From Streptomyces longispororuber (GTDB taxonomy: Bacteria > Actinomycetota > Actinomycetes > Streptomycetales > Streptomycetaceae), in assembly GCF_014656095.1 (NCBI RefSeq), contig NZ_BNBT01000040.1:1-59565 (forward strand): a DNA stretch of 59,565 nucleotides, read 5' to 3'. Positions 1 through 8,456 of the stretch are shown piece by piece. The position numbers were made by a program, and so were the translations under genes. Every line of letters starts with the position of its first letter. Within the stretch, counting starts at the first letter, position 1. The notes under the pieces were generated by a model. The model searched no databases, had not been told where the DNA came from, and worked only from the letters and a program-made list of their open reading frames with translations.

Positions 1-513
1 GGCCTCGGCCGCGCGCCAGGCGGCCCTGGCCGCGCGGCGGGCCTCCAGCTCGGCGCCGCCGTAGCCCTTGTCCCCGGTGGCCGTGGCGGAGTCCACGCCG
101 CCGGAGCGGGACTCCGCGGGACGGGCCGCGCCGGACGCGACGGCCGCCCACATCGCGGCCCGCGCGGCGTCCTTCGAGGTCATCCGGTCCGCCGGGCCGC
201 CCACGGCGTCCACGACGGCGGACCGGGACGCGTCAGCGGCTCGCGTGCCCCACTCCCGGGCCACCTTCCCCGGGACCTTGCCCTCGATCAGCTCCGCCCG
301 CTTCGAGGCGTACGCCCCGCGCGCGACGTGGCAGTCCGCCAGCGTCTTGGCGTCGGCCCTGTCCCACTTCCCCGCGGTATTGGCGCACACCCGCATGGAC
401 GCGTGCCCGCCGTCCACGGCCTGCGCCGCGGGGGCCAGGACGGCCCCGCCGAGCAGGACCGCGGCCCCGGTCAGACCGACGGCCACAGCCTCACGTGCCG
501 TTTTCCGTGCCAT
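1..513 (-). CDS. Secreted protein of unknown function, 3' end outside window
   Basis: The frame is open from an ATG at 511-513 to the left edge, giving 171 residues with the C-terminus missing. The N-terminus is a Sec signal peptide: a basic start (MARKTAR), a hydrophobic stretch and an A-P-A-A-Q-A cleavage region near residue 32. The mature part is Ala/Arg/Asp-rich, has two cysteines (in MRVCANT and LADCHVA) and looks helical; I recognise no family. A GGAAG sequence lies 8 nt before the ATG. It follows the histidine kinase on the same strand after about 180 nt, and nothing ties the two functionally. The open frames on the other strand here are GC-driven shadows. Confidence 0.72.
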   Translation of the reverse strand, partial: MARKTAREAVAVGLTGAAVLLGGAVLAPAAQAVDGGHASMRVCANTAGKWDRADAKTLADCHVARGAYASKRAELIEGKVPGKVAREWGTRAADASRSAVVDAVGGPADRMTSKDAARAAMWAAVASGAARPAESRSGGVDSATATGDKGYGGAELEARRAARAAWRAAEA

Positions 514-690
514 CCCCACGACTTCCACATCCCGTCTGCTCGTGCCCCCGGGCCCTGCCCCGGCGGAGCTCGCCGACATCATGGAAGCCGCGGACGCACG
601 CACCGGCCGCGAACCGCCGCTCCTCACCCTTACGAGACCCTTGCGAGGCAGCGGGATTCACCGTCCTCGTGTGCCTGCCCCCCGGTCCGG

Positions 691-2352
691 TCAGCGCGCG
701 GACGCCGCCACGGTGTCCTTGCTCACCAGGGTGTCGCCGGACCAGCAGAGCCGGTAGAGGTCGACCTCCTGCAACAGGTCGCGGCCGGAGCGGTAGAACT
801 CGCAGCGGCAACCCGGCGGCCGGGGCGCCGCCCGGGCGTGGTCGGGCGCGTACGGGAAGGCGCGCGCCGGGAGCAGCGGGGTGAGCGCGACGCGGGACTG
901 CCCGGGCCGCACCTGGTCGAACCGGGACGGCGGCAGCACGCCCGTGGTCAGTTGCCAGGCCAGGTAGAGCGCGGCCGGCGCGAAGAACGCCGCGGCGGCG
1001 ACCGGTGCCGCGAAGGCGGCGAGGGAGCGGCGGCGCGCGGCCCGCCGTACCGCGGCGAGCCGTTCTGCCGCCTGCGGGGCCGGGTCGAGGTCCGCGTCCC
1101 CGTACGCGGGCGGTCCGGAGGGCGCCGGGCGCGCCGCGCGGCGGGGCGGGGCCTGGTGCGGGAGGACCGCGGTGACGCGGAACCCGCCCTGGTGGGGACC
1201 GGCCCGCAAGGTGCCGCCGAGCATCGTCACGCGTTCCTGGAGTCCCGCAAGTCCCCGGCCGCGCGTGCCGTCCGGGCGGGGTGCGGGCGCCCCGGCCCGC
1301 CCGGCCGCCGGGGCGTTCACGACGCTCACGCGAGTGCAGGTGGCCCGGTGGTCGATGGCCACCGTGACGGCGCCGCCGGGAGCGTGCTTTACGGCGTTGG
1401 TGAGGGCCTCCCGCACGACGCGGTACATCCCGCGTTCGACCAGCGGCGGCAGCGCGGGCACCATGCCTTGTCGCTCCCAGCGCACCGGCACACCGGAGGC
1501 GACCGCCCGGCCGAGGAGGTCCTCGACCGTGTCCTTGCCGGGCGGGCCGTCCGCCCCCGCCCCTGCCGCTGTCTCTGCCTCCGTTCCTGTCTGCGTTCCC
1601 GAGCTGCGTGGTTCGTGCAGGAGGGCGACGGTTTCCCGTAGGTGCTCGACGGCGTCCGCGATCGTCCCGCGCAGCTCGGCGAGGTCGGCGCGGTCGCGGT
1701 CGGTGAGGTCGGGTGAGAGTTCCAGGGCGCCCGCGCGCAGGGCGACCAGGCTCAGGGTGTGGCCGAGCGAGTCGTGCATGTCGGCCGCGATGTCCGCGCG
1801 CTCGGTCAGCCGGGCCCGCTCCGCGACGAGGTGCTGCCGCTCCTCCAGGCTCCGGGCCAACCGCCAGCCCTCGCGTACGAGTTCACGGCGGCCGCGCCAG
1901 TGACGTCCCGCGAGCCACGGCGGCAGGAGGGCGGTGGGCAGCACCGCCAGGGCGTAGAACCACCACACGGGCGGCACCCGCAGGACGGCACAGGCCGTGA
2001 CGTCGATCGCGAGGCACGCGGCGAGCACCAGGAGCGGGCCCCGCACCTGGGCCACCCGGACACCGAGCAGACAGCTCACCGCGGCCAGCGACAGGGCCTG
2101 GGCGTTGGCGGGGCTCGCGGCGTCCGCGAGGCCCAGCGCGCACAGGCCGTTGACGAGGAGCACCGAGGCCCCCGGCCGGCCGCGGGACAGGGGCACGGCC
2201 ACCGCGAGGACGGCCAGCGGGAGCAGCAGGTCCACGACCGACGAGGCCGCGCTCGCGTCCCGGAAGCCGTACCCGGTGGCGGCGGCGAGCACGGCCCACA
2301 GCGCCCCGTCGACGAGAAGCGACCTGGCCGGGGGTATGCGGGGGCGCGGCAT
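691..2352 (-). CDS. NarL-type sensor histidine kinase with an extra C-terminal membrane/extracytoplasmic domain
   Basis: This is the sensor kinase of a two-component system whose likely partner is the response regulator at 4818. From ATG 2352 it has 553 residues. About six hydrophobic segments span residues 11-147. A HisKA_3 dimerisation domain follows, with phospho-acceptor His193 in MHDSLGHTLS, then an HATPase domain with the N-box at about 315-321 (EALTNAVKH) and a G-box RGRGLAGL at 364-371. The catalytic core ends near residue 400. An unusual tail follows: a linker, a hydrophobic segment at 442-466 and about 85 more residues with Cys515, Cys517 and Cys536. With six preceding membrane segments the tail should lie outside the cell. 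An in-frame start at 2730 would add 126 Arg/Pro-rich residues read through a tandem array, so I reject it. Confidence 0.88.
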   Translation of the reverse strand: MPRPRIPPARSLLVDGALWAVLAAATGYGFRDASAASSVVDLLLPLAVLAVAVPLSRGRPGASVLLVNGLCALGLADAASPANAQALSLAAVSCLLGVRVAQVRGPLLVLAACLAIDVTACAVLRVPPVWWFYALAVLPTALLPPWLAGRHWRGRRELVREGWRLARSLEERQHLVAERARLTERADIAADMHDSLGHTLSLVALRAGALELSPDLTDRDRADLAELRGTIADAVEHLRETVALLHEPRSSGTQTGTEAETAAGAGADGPPGKDTVEDLLGRAVASGVPVRWERQGMVPALPPLVERGMYRVVREALTNAVKHAPGGAVTVAIDHRATCTRVSVVNAPAAGRAGAPAPRPDGTRGRGLAGLQERVTMLGGTLRAGPHQGGFRVTAVLPHQAPPRRAARPAPSGPPAYGDADLDPAPQAAERLAAVRRAARRRSLAAFAAPVAAAAFFAPAALYLAWQLTTGVLPPSRFDQVRPGQSRVALTPLLPARAFPYAPDHARAAPRPPGCRCEFYRSGRDLLQEVDLYRLCWSGDTLVSKDTVAASAR

Positions 2353-2450
2353 GGTGGGGGTCGTCCTTCCGGTCGGTGCCGTGACGTGCTCAGGTCGATT
2401 CTGCGGGGCGCGTGCGGGGCGCCCGCCGGGTGGTGGGCTGTTGGCGGGCG

Positions 2451-2510
2451 CCGATCCCGTGGCGCGAGGGCCGGTCCCGTGGCGCGGGTGCCGATCCCGT
2501 GGCACGGGGG
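2451..2510. repeat. 3 x 20-bp tandem repeat
   Basis: Three consecutive 20-bp units start with CCGATCCCGTGGCGCGAGGG (2451-2470). The second differs mainly at CCGG for CCGA and at the last three bases; the third has GGCACG for GGCGCG. The array is intergenic. Confidence 0.85.
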
Positions 2511-2571
2511 CCGACGGCACGTCAAGTGCCCGCGAGGAGCGCCACGCACGCGACGTCGGACCTCCCCGCGG

Positions 2572-2740
2572 ACCTGCGCACACGCGGCGAACCTGCGCAC
2601 ACGCGCGTTCCTGCCCACGCGCGACGGACCCGCGTACGCGCAGGGACTCACGTACACACGGCGGGCCCACGTCCACGCGACGGCCTACGTCCACGCGACG
2701 GCTCCACGTCCACGCGGCGGCCCCGCGCACGCGCGGCTGA
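2572..2740. repeat. Degenerate ~19-bp tandem array, about 8-9 units
   Basis: The units vary around ACCTGCGCACACGCGGCGA (2572-2590, repeated nearly exactly at 2591-2609) and drift to CCACGTCCACGCGACGGC-like units around 2665-2720. All keep a central ACGCG/CACGCG core. It lies just downstream of the permease stop, reading on the - strand. Confidence 0.7.
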
Positions 2741-2755
2741 CCGCACGGGTGCGGC

Positions 2756-3598
2756 TCAGGCGTCCCTGCGCCGCAGCACGTACTGGCCGGCCGCGTGGGC
2801 CGCCGCCGCCCAGGCGGCGACGAGGAGGACGGCCGCCGCCGGGGAGAACGGGGCGTCGGTGCCCGCGCGCATGAAGTGGTCGCCCGCCCCGTACGGCAGG
2901 CGGTCGTTCACGGCCGTGAGCGCCTCGCCGCCGAGCCCCAGGAGCACGCTCGGCAGCGCCCACAGCAGCGTGCCGAGGATCGACAGCGCACCGGCCGCGT
3001 GCCGTGCGGCGAAGGCCACGCCGACGGTGAGCACGGCGACGAGCGCCTGGTAGACGCCGACGGCCAGGACCTGGGCGAGGGTCGTGCCGGCCGCGAACGA
3101 GGCGCGTCCGTCGAACGCCCCCCAGGCCACGGCCGTGCCGACCACGGCGTACCCGGTGCCGCCGAGGAACGCGACCACGGCCGTCACCAGTGCCTTCGCC
3201 GCGTGCACGCGGTGCCGCCGCGGCACCCACAGCAGCGAGGCCCGTACGGTCCCCGTGGTGTACTCGGAGGTCACCGCCACCGTGGCCAGGACGACGAAGA
3301 CGAACTGGGTGACGACGGCGGAAGCGGCCGCCGCGTTCCCCACGGGCTGGACCGGATGGTCGTTGATGTCGGCGATCGAGGCGTAGTAGAAGGTGAACAC
3401 GGCGGTGATCGCGAGGCCCGCCAGGAGGCAGAGGGCGGGGGCGCGGACGGACCGGAGCTTCGTCCACTCCGCGGCGACCGCCCCGGGGAAGCCGCCGGGC
3501 GTGCGCCCCTCCGCGCTGCCGGGCCGTCGCCCGCCCGAGCCGCCGGGCGCGCCCGGTGTCGGCAGTGTCCGCCCGTTCCGTCCCGTCGTGGTGGTCAC
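2756..3598 (-). CDS. ABC-2 type transporter permease
   Basis: This is the membrane half of an exporter whose ATPase is the gene just upstream. The 280 residues start at a GTG (3596-3598) that overlaps the ATPase stop in a GTGA arrangement, so the two are translationally coupled. After a Gly/Pro-rich N-terminal segment of about 45 residues come the hallmark EWTKLRSVRAP motif and about six hydrophobic helices. The motif YTTGTVRASLLWVPRR is typical of actinobacterial ABC-2 permeases of the DrrB/YhgE-like type. The substrate cannot be read from sequence. Location beside a two-component system suggests stress or antibiotic-responsive export (inference). Confidence 0.88.
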   Translation of the reverse strand: MTTTTGRNGRTLPTPGAPGGSGGRRPGSAEGRTPGGFPGAVAAEWTKLRSVRAPALCLLAGLAITAVFTFYYASIADINDHPVQPVGNAAAASAVVTQFVFVVLATVAVTSEYTTGTVRASLLWVPRRHRVHAAKALVTAVVAFLGGTGYAVVGTAVAWGAFDGRASFAAGTTLAQVLAVGVYQALVAVLTVGVAFAARHAAGALSILGTLLWALPSVLLGLGGEALTAVNDRLPYGAGDHFMRAGTDAPFSPAAAVLLVAAWAAAAHAAGQYVLRRRDA

Positions 3599-4533
3599 GG
3601 CCGTCCTCCTTCGTCGGTGCCGCCGGTGGCGTACTCGACGCTCCGTGCGGTCAGGTCCATGTACGCCTGCTCCAGCGACACGCGGACGTCGCTCAGGCCG
3701 TGCAGCCGTACGCCGTGCCGGTGGGCGAGGTCGCCGACCTCGGCGGCGGTGCGGCCCTCGACGGTCAGTCCGCCGTCCGCCGCCGTCTCGACGCTCACCC
3801 CGTCGACGGCCATCAGGGCGCGGACGAGCGCCGCCCGTTCCTCCGGGTCGGGGACCGAGGCGCGCGCCGACGGGGGCGAAGCGGCGGCGAGGAACTCCGT
3901 CATGGAGGTGTCGCTCAGCAGCCGTCCCCGGCCGATGACGACGAGGCGGTCGGCGGTGAGCTGCATCTCGCTCATCAGGTGGCTGGAGAGGAACACCGTG
4001 CGGCCCTCCGCCGCCTGGTCGCGCACGAGCCGGCGGATCCAGCGCACGCCGTCGGGGTCGAGGCCGTTCACGGGTTCGTCCAGGATCAGCACCGGCGGGT
4101 CGCCGAGCAGGGCGCCCGCCACCCCGAGCCGCCCGCTCATGCCCAGCGAGTACGCCCCGGCCGGGCGGCGGGCCGCCGTGGACAGGCCCACCGTCTCCAG
4201 GACCTGGTCCACCCGGCTCACCGGGATGCCGTTGGTCCTGGCCTGGGCGATCAGATGCGCGCGGCCGGAGCGGGCCGGGTGGACGGCCCGGGCGTCCAGC
4301 ATCGCGCCGACCGCGCGCAACGGCCGGCGCAGGTCGGCGTAGGGCCGGCCGGCGATGAGGGCCCGCCCGCGCGTGGGGTGGTCGAGCCCCAGGATCATGC
4401 GCATCGTGGTGGATTTCCCGGCCCCGTTGGGGCCGAGGAAGCCGGTCACCCGACCGGCCTCGACGTCGAACGTCAGGTCGTCCACGGCGAGTGTGCCGCC
4501 GTAGCGTTTCGTCAGTCCTCGGACGCTGATCAC
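3595..4533 (-). CDS. ABC transporter ATP-binding protein
   Basis: This is the cytoplasmic ATPase that pairs with the ABC-2 permease downstream. It has Walker A GPNGAGKST, a Q-loop region, the signature MSGRLGVAGALLG (a degenerate LSGGQ, usual in this exporter class), Walker B VLILDEPVNGLDP and the H-loop in SSHLMSEM. The C-terminal 90 residues form the usual accessory region of drug-export ATPases (DrrA/CcmA-like). I chose GTG 4533 (312 aa, starting VISVRGLTKRYGG) because GAAGGA lies 6 nt upstream and the fold starts there. A GTG at 4557 with GGAG 4 nt upstream is an alternative adding 8 residues. Confidence 0.9.
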   Translation of the reverse strand: MISVRGLTKRYGGTLAVDDLTFDVEAGRVTGFLGPNGAGKSTTMRMILGLDHPTRGRALIAGRPYADLRRPLRAVGAMLDARAVHPARSGRAHLIAQARTNGIPVSRVDQVLETVGLSTAARRPAGAYSLGMSGRLGVAGALLGDPPVLILDEPVNGLDPDGVRWIRRLVRDQAAEGRTVFLSSHLMSEMQLTADRLVVIGRGRLLSDTSMTEFLAAASPPSARASVPDPEERAALVRALMAVDGVSVETAADGGLTVEGRTAAEVGDLAHRHGVRLHGLSDVRVSLEQAYMDLTARSVEYATGGTDEGGRP

Positions 4534-4817
4534 GAACGTTCCTTCGCTGTCGGTCACGGAGCTCCGGCGCGCGCGGCACGCGGAGCCGGGTGGGTACGGA
4601 TCGCGGGTGTACGGATCACGGCCTACAAAGCCCGGCCTGCGGGGCGCGGCAGCCGCCCCGGTTCCGTACGGCAGCGACGCTAGGAGCGCCCGCGGCCGGT
4701 GCCCATGGGCCGAAAGGAAGGGACGTCCTGCCTTTCGTCAGGGACCTGCCCCGACCTGGGACGTAACCGGGGGACGCGCCGCCCGCGGGGCGGGAAACCG
4801 GCCGTAGGCTCGTCCGC

Positions 4818-5498
4818 GTGGAAGACACGACACCGAGCGAGCGGCCGGTCCGGGTCCTGGTGGCCGACGACGAGGCGATGGTCCGGGCCGGGGTGCGCGC
4901 CATCCTGGCCCGGGACCCGCACGTCGACGTCGTCGCCGAGGCGGGTGACGGGCACGAGGCCCTCGCGCTCAGCCGCCGGCACCGGCCGGACGTCGTCCTG
5001 CTGGACATCCAGATGCCGGGCCTCGACGGGCTGACGGCCGTGGCGAGGTTCCGGCGGGAGCTGACGGCGGTCGGTGTGATCATGCTGACGACCTTCGGCC
5101 AGGACGCGTACATCACCCGGGCCCTGGAGGAGGGCGCCGACGGTTTCCTGCTGAAGGCGGACGACCCCAGGGAACTCCTCAACGGGGTGCGGGCGGTCGG
5201 CGCCGGCGGCGCCTACCTGTCTCCCCGGGTCGCAGGGCGGGTCATCGCCGGGATGCGCGCCCACCGGTCGGCGCACCCCCACCGGTCGCTGGACCGGCTG
5301 ACGGAGCGGGAGCGCGACGTGCTCGCCGGGCTCGGCGCGGGCCTGTCCAACGCGGAGATCGCGGAGCGGCTGCACCTGGTCGAGGGCACGGTGAAGGCGC
5401 ACGTCAGCGCCGTGCTGACGAAGCTGGGCGCGCGCAACCGGGTGGAGGCGGCCATCGCCGCGCACGAGGCGGGCCTGATCGCGCGGCACGGCGGCTGA
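4818..5498 (+). CDS. NarL/LuxR-family response regulator
   Basis: A 226-residue two-component regulator starting at GTG 4818. The receiver domain (residues 11-128) carries the acidic pair in VADDEA, phospho-acceptor Asp63 in LLDIQMPG, Thr91/92 and Lys113. The C-terminal LuxR-type helix-turn-helix (about 158-220) includes LTERERDVLAGL and the recognition region VEGTVKAHVS. It is divergent from the ABC ATPase across a roughly 280-bp gap. Together with the kinase at 691 it forms an interrupted locus: regulator to the right, ATPase-permease-kinase to the left. The regulator probably controls the exporter (inference from layout). The shared control region is 4534-4817; I see no convincing direct-repeat operator in it. 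Confidence 0.93.
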   Translation: MEDTTPSERPVRVLVADDEAMVRAGVRAILARDPHVDVVAEAGDGHEALALSRRHRPDVVLLDIQMPGLDGLTAVARFRRELTAVGVIMLTTFGQDAYITRALEEGADGFLLKADDPRELLNGVRAVGAGGAYLSPRVAGRVIAGMRAHRSAHPHRSLDRLTERERDVLAGLGAGLSNAEIAERLHLVEGTVKAHVSAVLTKLGARNRVEAAIAAHEAGLIARHGG

Positions 5499-5570
5499 CG
5501 GCCTCCGCGATCCGCCGCGGTCCGTGGGGCGGGTGCCGTTCCGGCGCCGGAGGGCGGGAGGCACGGGCCG

Positions 5571-5658
5571 CGTCCGGGCCCGGGTCCGCGTCCGCGTACG
5601 GGTCCGCGTCCGGAAAGCGGCACAGGCCGCGTCCGGGCCTGGGCCTGGGCCTGGGCCT
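5571..5658. repeat. Hexamer/GGTCCGCGTCCG tandem arrays upstream of the SsgA-like gene
   Basis: Repeated GGTCCGCGTCCG-like units (5583-5612) are followed by four consecutive GGGCCT hexamers (5635-5658). The stretch lies in the 286-bp gap between the response regulator and the SsgA-like gene. I see no gene in the gap. AT-richer sequence around 5745-5765 may contain the promoter of the next gene. Confidence 0.75.
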
Positions 5659-5784
5659 GGGGGGAGCGTGCCTTGCTGGGCAAGGTTCCGTGCGTTCTTC
5701 GGCAAAACGTCGCGCCGACGGCTCCTAGGGTTGCGTCTCGTCGCGTTGCAGAAACACATCTATCCGCGTTCGTTCGGGGGCCTC

Positions 5785-6228
5785 ATGGAACAGCGTCTCG
5801 GCACGGTCACCTCCGCGGTGACGGCTCAGGTCCGCACCGCCGAGGACGTGCCGCCGACGCCCTTGCCCGCGGAATTGCGGTACGAGGTCTCCGACCCCTA
5901 TGCCGTGGTGCTCACCCTCGGCCCGTCGACCGACTGGGCCGTGACGTGGGTCTTCGCCCGTGCCTTGCTCACCGAGGGGCTGCGGCGGCCCACCGGGGCG
6001 GGCGACGTGACGGTGGTGCCCGCACCCCGGCACCACCGGCGTCGTCACCACCCGCGCTCCGTGCGCGTCGTCCTGCGCAACGGGTCCGGGCAGGCGCTGG
6101 TGGGGCTGGCGGTCGGGGACGTGGCCGCGTTCCTGCGGAAGACCTTCGCGCTGGTGCCCGCCGGGGCCGAGGGGTACCACGTGGACCTTGACGGGGTCAT
6201 CACCGCGCTCATGGGCAGGAACCTCTGA
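5785..6228 (+). CDS. SsgA-like (SALP) sporulation/cell-division regulator
   Basis: 147 residues matching the small SsgA-like protein family, which is confined to morphologically complex actinomycetes. Family members act in septum-site selection, peptidoglycan synthesis and spore maturation. Family-typical stretches are LRYEVSDPYAVVLTL, WVFARALLTEGLRRP and VAAFLRKTFALVP. Start ATG 5785 is preceded by GGGGG at 5 nt. Upstream in-frame codons would read through the repeat array, so they are rejected. The length fits the family (about 130-150 aa). I cannot say which SALP subtype it is. It stands alone as a transcription unit. Confidence 0.88.
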   Translation: MEQRLGTVTSAVTAQVRTAEDVPPTPLPAELRYEVSDPYAVVLTLGPSTDWAVTWVFARALLTEGLRRPTGAGDVTVVPAPRHHRRRHHPRSVRVVLRNGSGQALVGLAVGDVAAFLRKTFALVPAGAEGYHVDLDGVITALMGRNL

Positions 6229-6444
6229 CCGCGAGCCCGGCTTCCGCGGCGCCCGCCGCCGGATGATCACGCTCCGGATTATCGGCGGCCGTGTCGGCGT
6301 TGTGCCCAGTGGCCACCGGGTCGGCGACACGTCGTAGCGCGTGCTCCGGCATCCCCTCGCACGCGACACCTCGCACGCGACACCGCACGTACCAGAGCGG
6401 GCCGGGACGACCGGCTGCTCGATCCGTCAGCTAAGGAATACCGA

Positions 6445-7632
6445 GTGTCACAGGAACAGAAGAACCCGGTGCCGAGCACGCAGTTCGGCATCTTCAGCGT
6501 CGGCGACGTCACGCCGGACCCGACCACGGGCAGGACGCCGACCGAGCGCGAGCGCATCAAGGCCATGGTCGCCATCGCGCTGAAGGCCGAGGAGGTGGGC
6601 CTGGACGTGTTCGCGACCGGGGAGCACCACAACCCGCCGTTCGTGCCGTCCTCGCCGACCACGATGCTCGGCTACATCGCGGCGCGGACGGAGCGGCTGC
6701 TGCTTTCCACGTCCACCACCCTCATCACCACGAACGACCCGGTGAAGATCGCCGAGGACTTCGCGATGCTCCAGCACCTGGCCGACGGCCGGACGGACCT
6801 GATGCTGGGGCGCGGCAACACCGGCCCGGTCTACCCCTGGTTCGGCCAGGACATCCGGCAGGGCCTGAACCTCGCCGTCGAGAACTACGCCCTGCTGCAC
6901 CGCCTGTGGCGCGAGGACGTCGTCGACTGGGAGGGCACGTTCCGCACGCCGCTGCAGGGGTTCACTGCCACGCCGCGCCCGCTGGACGGCGTACCGCCGT
7001 TCGTCTGGCACGGGTCGATCCGCTCCCCGGAGATAGCGGAGCAGGCCGCGTACTACGGCGACGGCTTCTTCCACAACAACATCTTCTGGCCGGCCGACCA
7101 CACGAAGCGGATGGTCGAGCTGTACCGGACCCGCTACGCCCACTACGGGCACGGCACGCCGGAGCAGGCGATCGTCGGCCTCGGCGGGCAGGTGTTCATG
7201 CGGAGGAACTCGCAGGACGCGGTGCGTGAGTTCCGGCCGTACTTCGACGTGGCCCCGGTCTACGGGCACGGCCCGTCCCTGGAGGAGTTCACGGAGCAGA
7301 CGCCGCTGACGGTGGGCTCGCCGCAGCAGGTGATCGAGAAGACCCTGGCGTTCCGCGAGTACGCCGGTCACTACCAGCGCCAGCTCTTCCTGATGGACCA
7401 CGCCGGGCTGCCGCTGAAGACCGTCCTCGAACAGCTCGACCTGCTCGGCGAGGAGGTCGTGCCGGTGCTGCGCGAGGAGTTCGCCCGCAACCGGCCCGCG
7501 GACGTGCCGGACGCCCCGACCCACGCCTCCCTGCGCGCCGCCGCGGAGGCCGAGGCGTCCAGGAACGCCGAGGACGCCGTGAGCGCCGGGGCGACCGGCG
7601 CCGGCGGCCGCGAGGAGGTGGCCGCGGGATGA
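6445..7632 (+). CDS. LLM-class flavin-dependent monooxygenase (CE1758-type)
   Basis: A 395-residue luciferase-like monooxygenase. Its start GTG 6445 has AAGGA 7 nt upstream. Characteristic stretches are VGLDVFATGEHHNPPF near residue 50, a LSTSTTLITTNDP strand, DLMLGRGNTGPVYPWFG and WPADHTKRMVELYR. This matches the CE1758 subfamily, which occurs next to a CE1759-type flavin reductase, as here. It should use FMNH2 and O2 on an unknown substrate. The stop overlaps the next start (ATGA), so the pair is one translationally coupled unit. The last ~45 residues (Ala/Glu-rich) lie outside the conserved domain. Confidence 0.92.
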   Translation: MSQEQKNPVPSTQFGIFSVGDVTPDPTTGRTPTERERIKAMVAIALKAEEVGLDVFATGEHHNPPFVPSSPTTMLGYIAARTERLLLSTSTTLITTNDPVKIAEDFAMLQHLADGRTDLMLGRGNTGPVYPWFGQDIRQGLNLAVENYALLHRLWREDVVDWEGTFRTPLQGFTATPRPLDGVPPFVWHGSIRSPEIAEQAAYYGDGFFHNNIFWPADHTKRMVELYRTRYAHYGHGTPEQAIVGLGGQVFMRRNSQDAVREFRPYFDVAPVYGHGPSLEEFTEQTPLTVGSPQQVIEKTLAFREYAGHYQRQLFLMDHAGLPLKTVLEQLDLLGEEVVPVLREEFARNRPADVPDAPTHASLRAAAEAEASRNAEDAVSAGATGAGGREEVAAG

Positions 7633-8282
7633 GGCTCGTCGTCGTCTCGGCGGGGCTGAGCGTCCCGTCCTCCACGCGGTTGCTGGGCGACCGCCTGGCC
7701 GCCGTCGCCGCGAAGGAGGCCGCGGCCCCCTCCCCCGCTCCGGCCGCTGTCCAGGTCGTCGAGTTGCGTGACCTCGCCGTGGAGATCGCGCACAACTTCA
7801 CCAACGGGTTCCCCGGCCCCGCGCTGGCCGACGCGTTCGGCGCGGTGGTCCGGGCGGACGGCCTGATCGTGGTCACGCCGGTGTTCTCCGCCTCGTACAG
7901 CGGTCTCTTCAAGTCCTTCTTCGACGCGCTGAGCGTGCACGACGAGGACGCCCTGGCCGGGAAGCCGGTGCTGATCGCCGCGACCGGCGGCACCGCCCGG
8001 CACTCGCTCGTCCTGGACCACGCGCTGCGCCCGCTCTTCGCCCACCTCAAGGCCGTCGTCGTGCCGACCGGCGTCTACGCCGCCTCCGAGGACTGGGGCG
8101 CCGCGGGCCTTGACCGGCGGATCGAGCGGGCGGCCGGCGAGCTGGCGGCGCTGCTGCGGGGGGTGTCGGCGCCGGGGAGCGCCGCCGCGGGGCAGGCCTC
8201 CACGCTGGTGCCGTTCGAGGAGCGTCTCAGCGCCCTCGGCCAGAGCCCCCGGCCCGGCAAGAGCCCCCGCGCCGTCTCCTGA
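7629..8282 (+). CDS. NADPH-dependent FMN reductase (CE1759-type)
   Basis: A 217-residue flavodoxin-like flavin reductase that likely supplies FMNH2 to the monooxygenase it overlaps by 4 nt. The N-terminal strand and phosphate loop read VVVSAGLSVPSSTRLL. A second flavin-binding stretch TPVFSASYSGLFKSFFDAL follows near residue 80, then IAATGGTARHSLVLDHALRPLF. Partner and order match the known CE1758/CE1759 duo. The C-terminal ~35 residues are Ala/Pro/Arg-rich and probably disordered. A hairpin 14 nt after the stop ends the unit. Confidence 0.92.
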   Translation: MRLVVVSAGLSVPSSTRLLGDRLAAVAAKEAAAPSPAPAAVQVVELRDLAVEIAHNFTNGFPGPALADAFGAVVRADGLIVVTPVFSASYSGLFKSFFDALSVHDEDALAGKPVLIAATGGTARHSLVLDHALRPLFAHLKAVVVPTGVYAASEDWGAAGLDRRIERAAGELAALLRGVSAPGSAAAGQASTLVPFEERLSALGQSPRPGKSPRAVS

Positions 8283-8295
8283 ACCGGCGGCCGGG

Positions 8296-8324
8296 GTTCC
8301 CGGGGGCCTTCCCCCGACGGGAAC
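8296..8324 (+). terminator. Hairpin after the flavin duo
   Basis: GTTCCCGGGGG and CCCCC-GA-CGGGAAC pair as a stem of about 12 bp with a CCTT loop and a 2-nt bulge. It has no T-tract, as is common in Streptomyces. Confidence 0.6.
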
Positions 8325-8456
8325 GGTTGGCCGTGGGGCGACCGGGAAATCGGGAGCGTGAGCGACCCGGAGTACAGGAGGCGCGCCGATCGGTTCTATA
8401 TTCATACAAACCATCCATGCGCGGCCCTGCTGCGATGAACGGGGGGTAGGACCGCG

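Larger units (their letters stand above)
2353..2755. other. 403-bp gap with two degenerate tandem arrays
   Basis: The gap lies between the ABC permease stop and the kinase start, both on the - strand. I see no credible gene. Open frames that cross it are Arg/Pro-rich and follow the repeat period. It is filled largely by the 20-bp and roughly 19-bp arrays listed separately. A promoter for the kinase could lie close to 2353-2450, but I see no clear -10/-35 pair. Confidence 0.6.

Noticed and set aside
691..2730. Extended histidine kinase start at 2730
   Set aside because: The extra 126 residues are repeat-driven and Arg/Pro-rich. ATG 2352 is followed directly by the first membrane helix.
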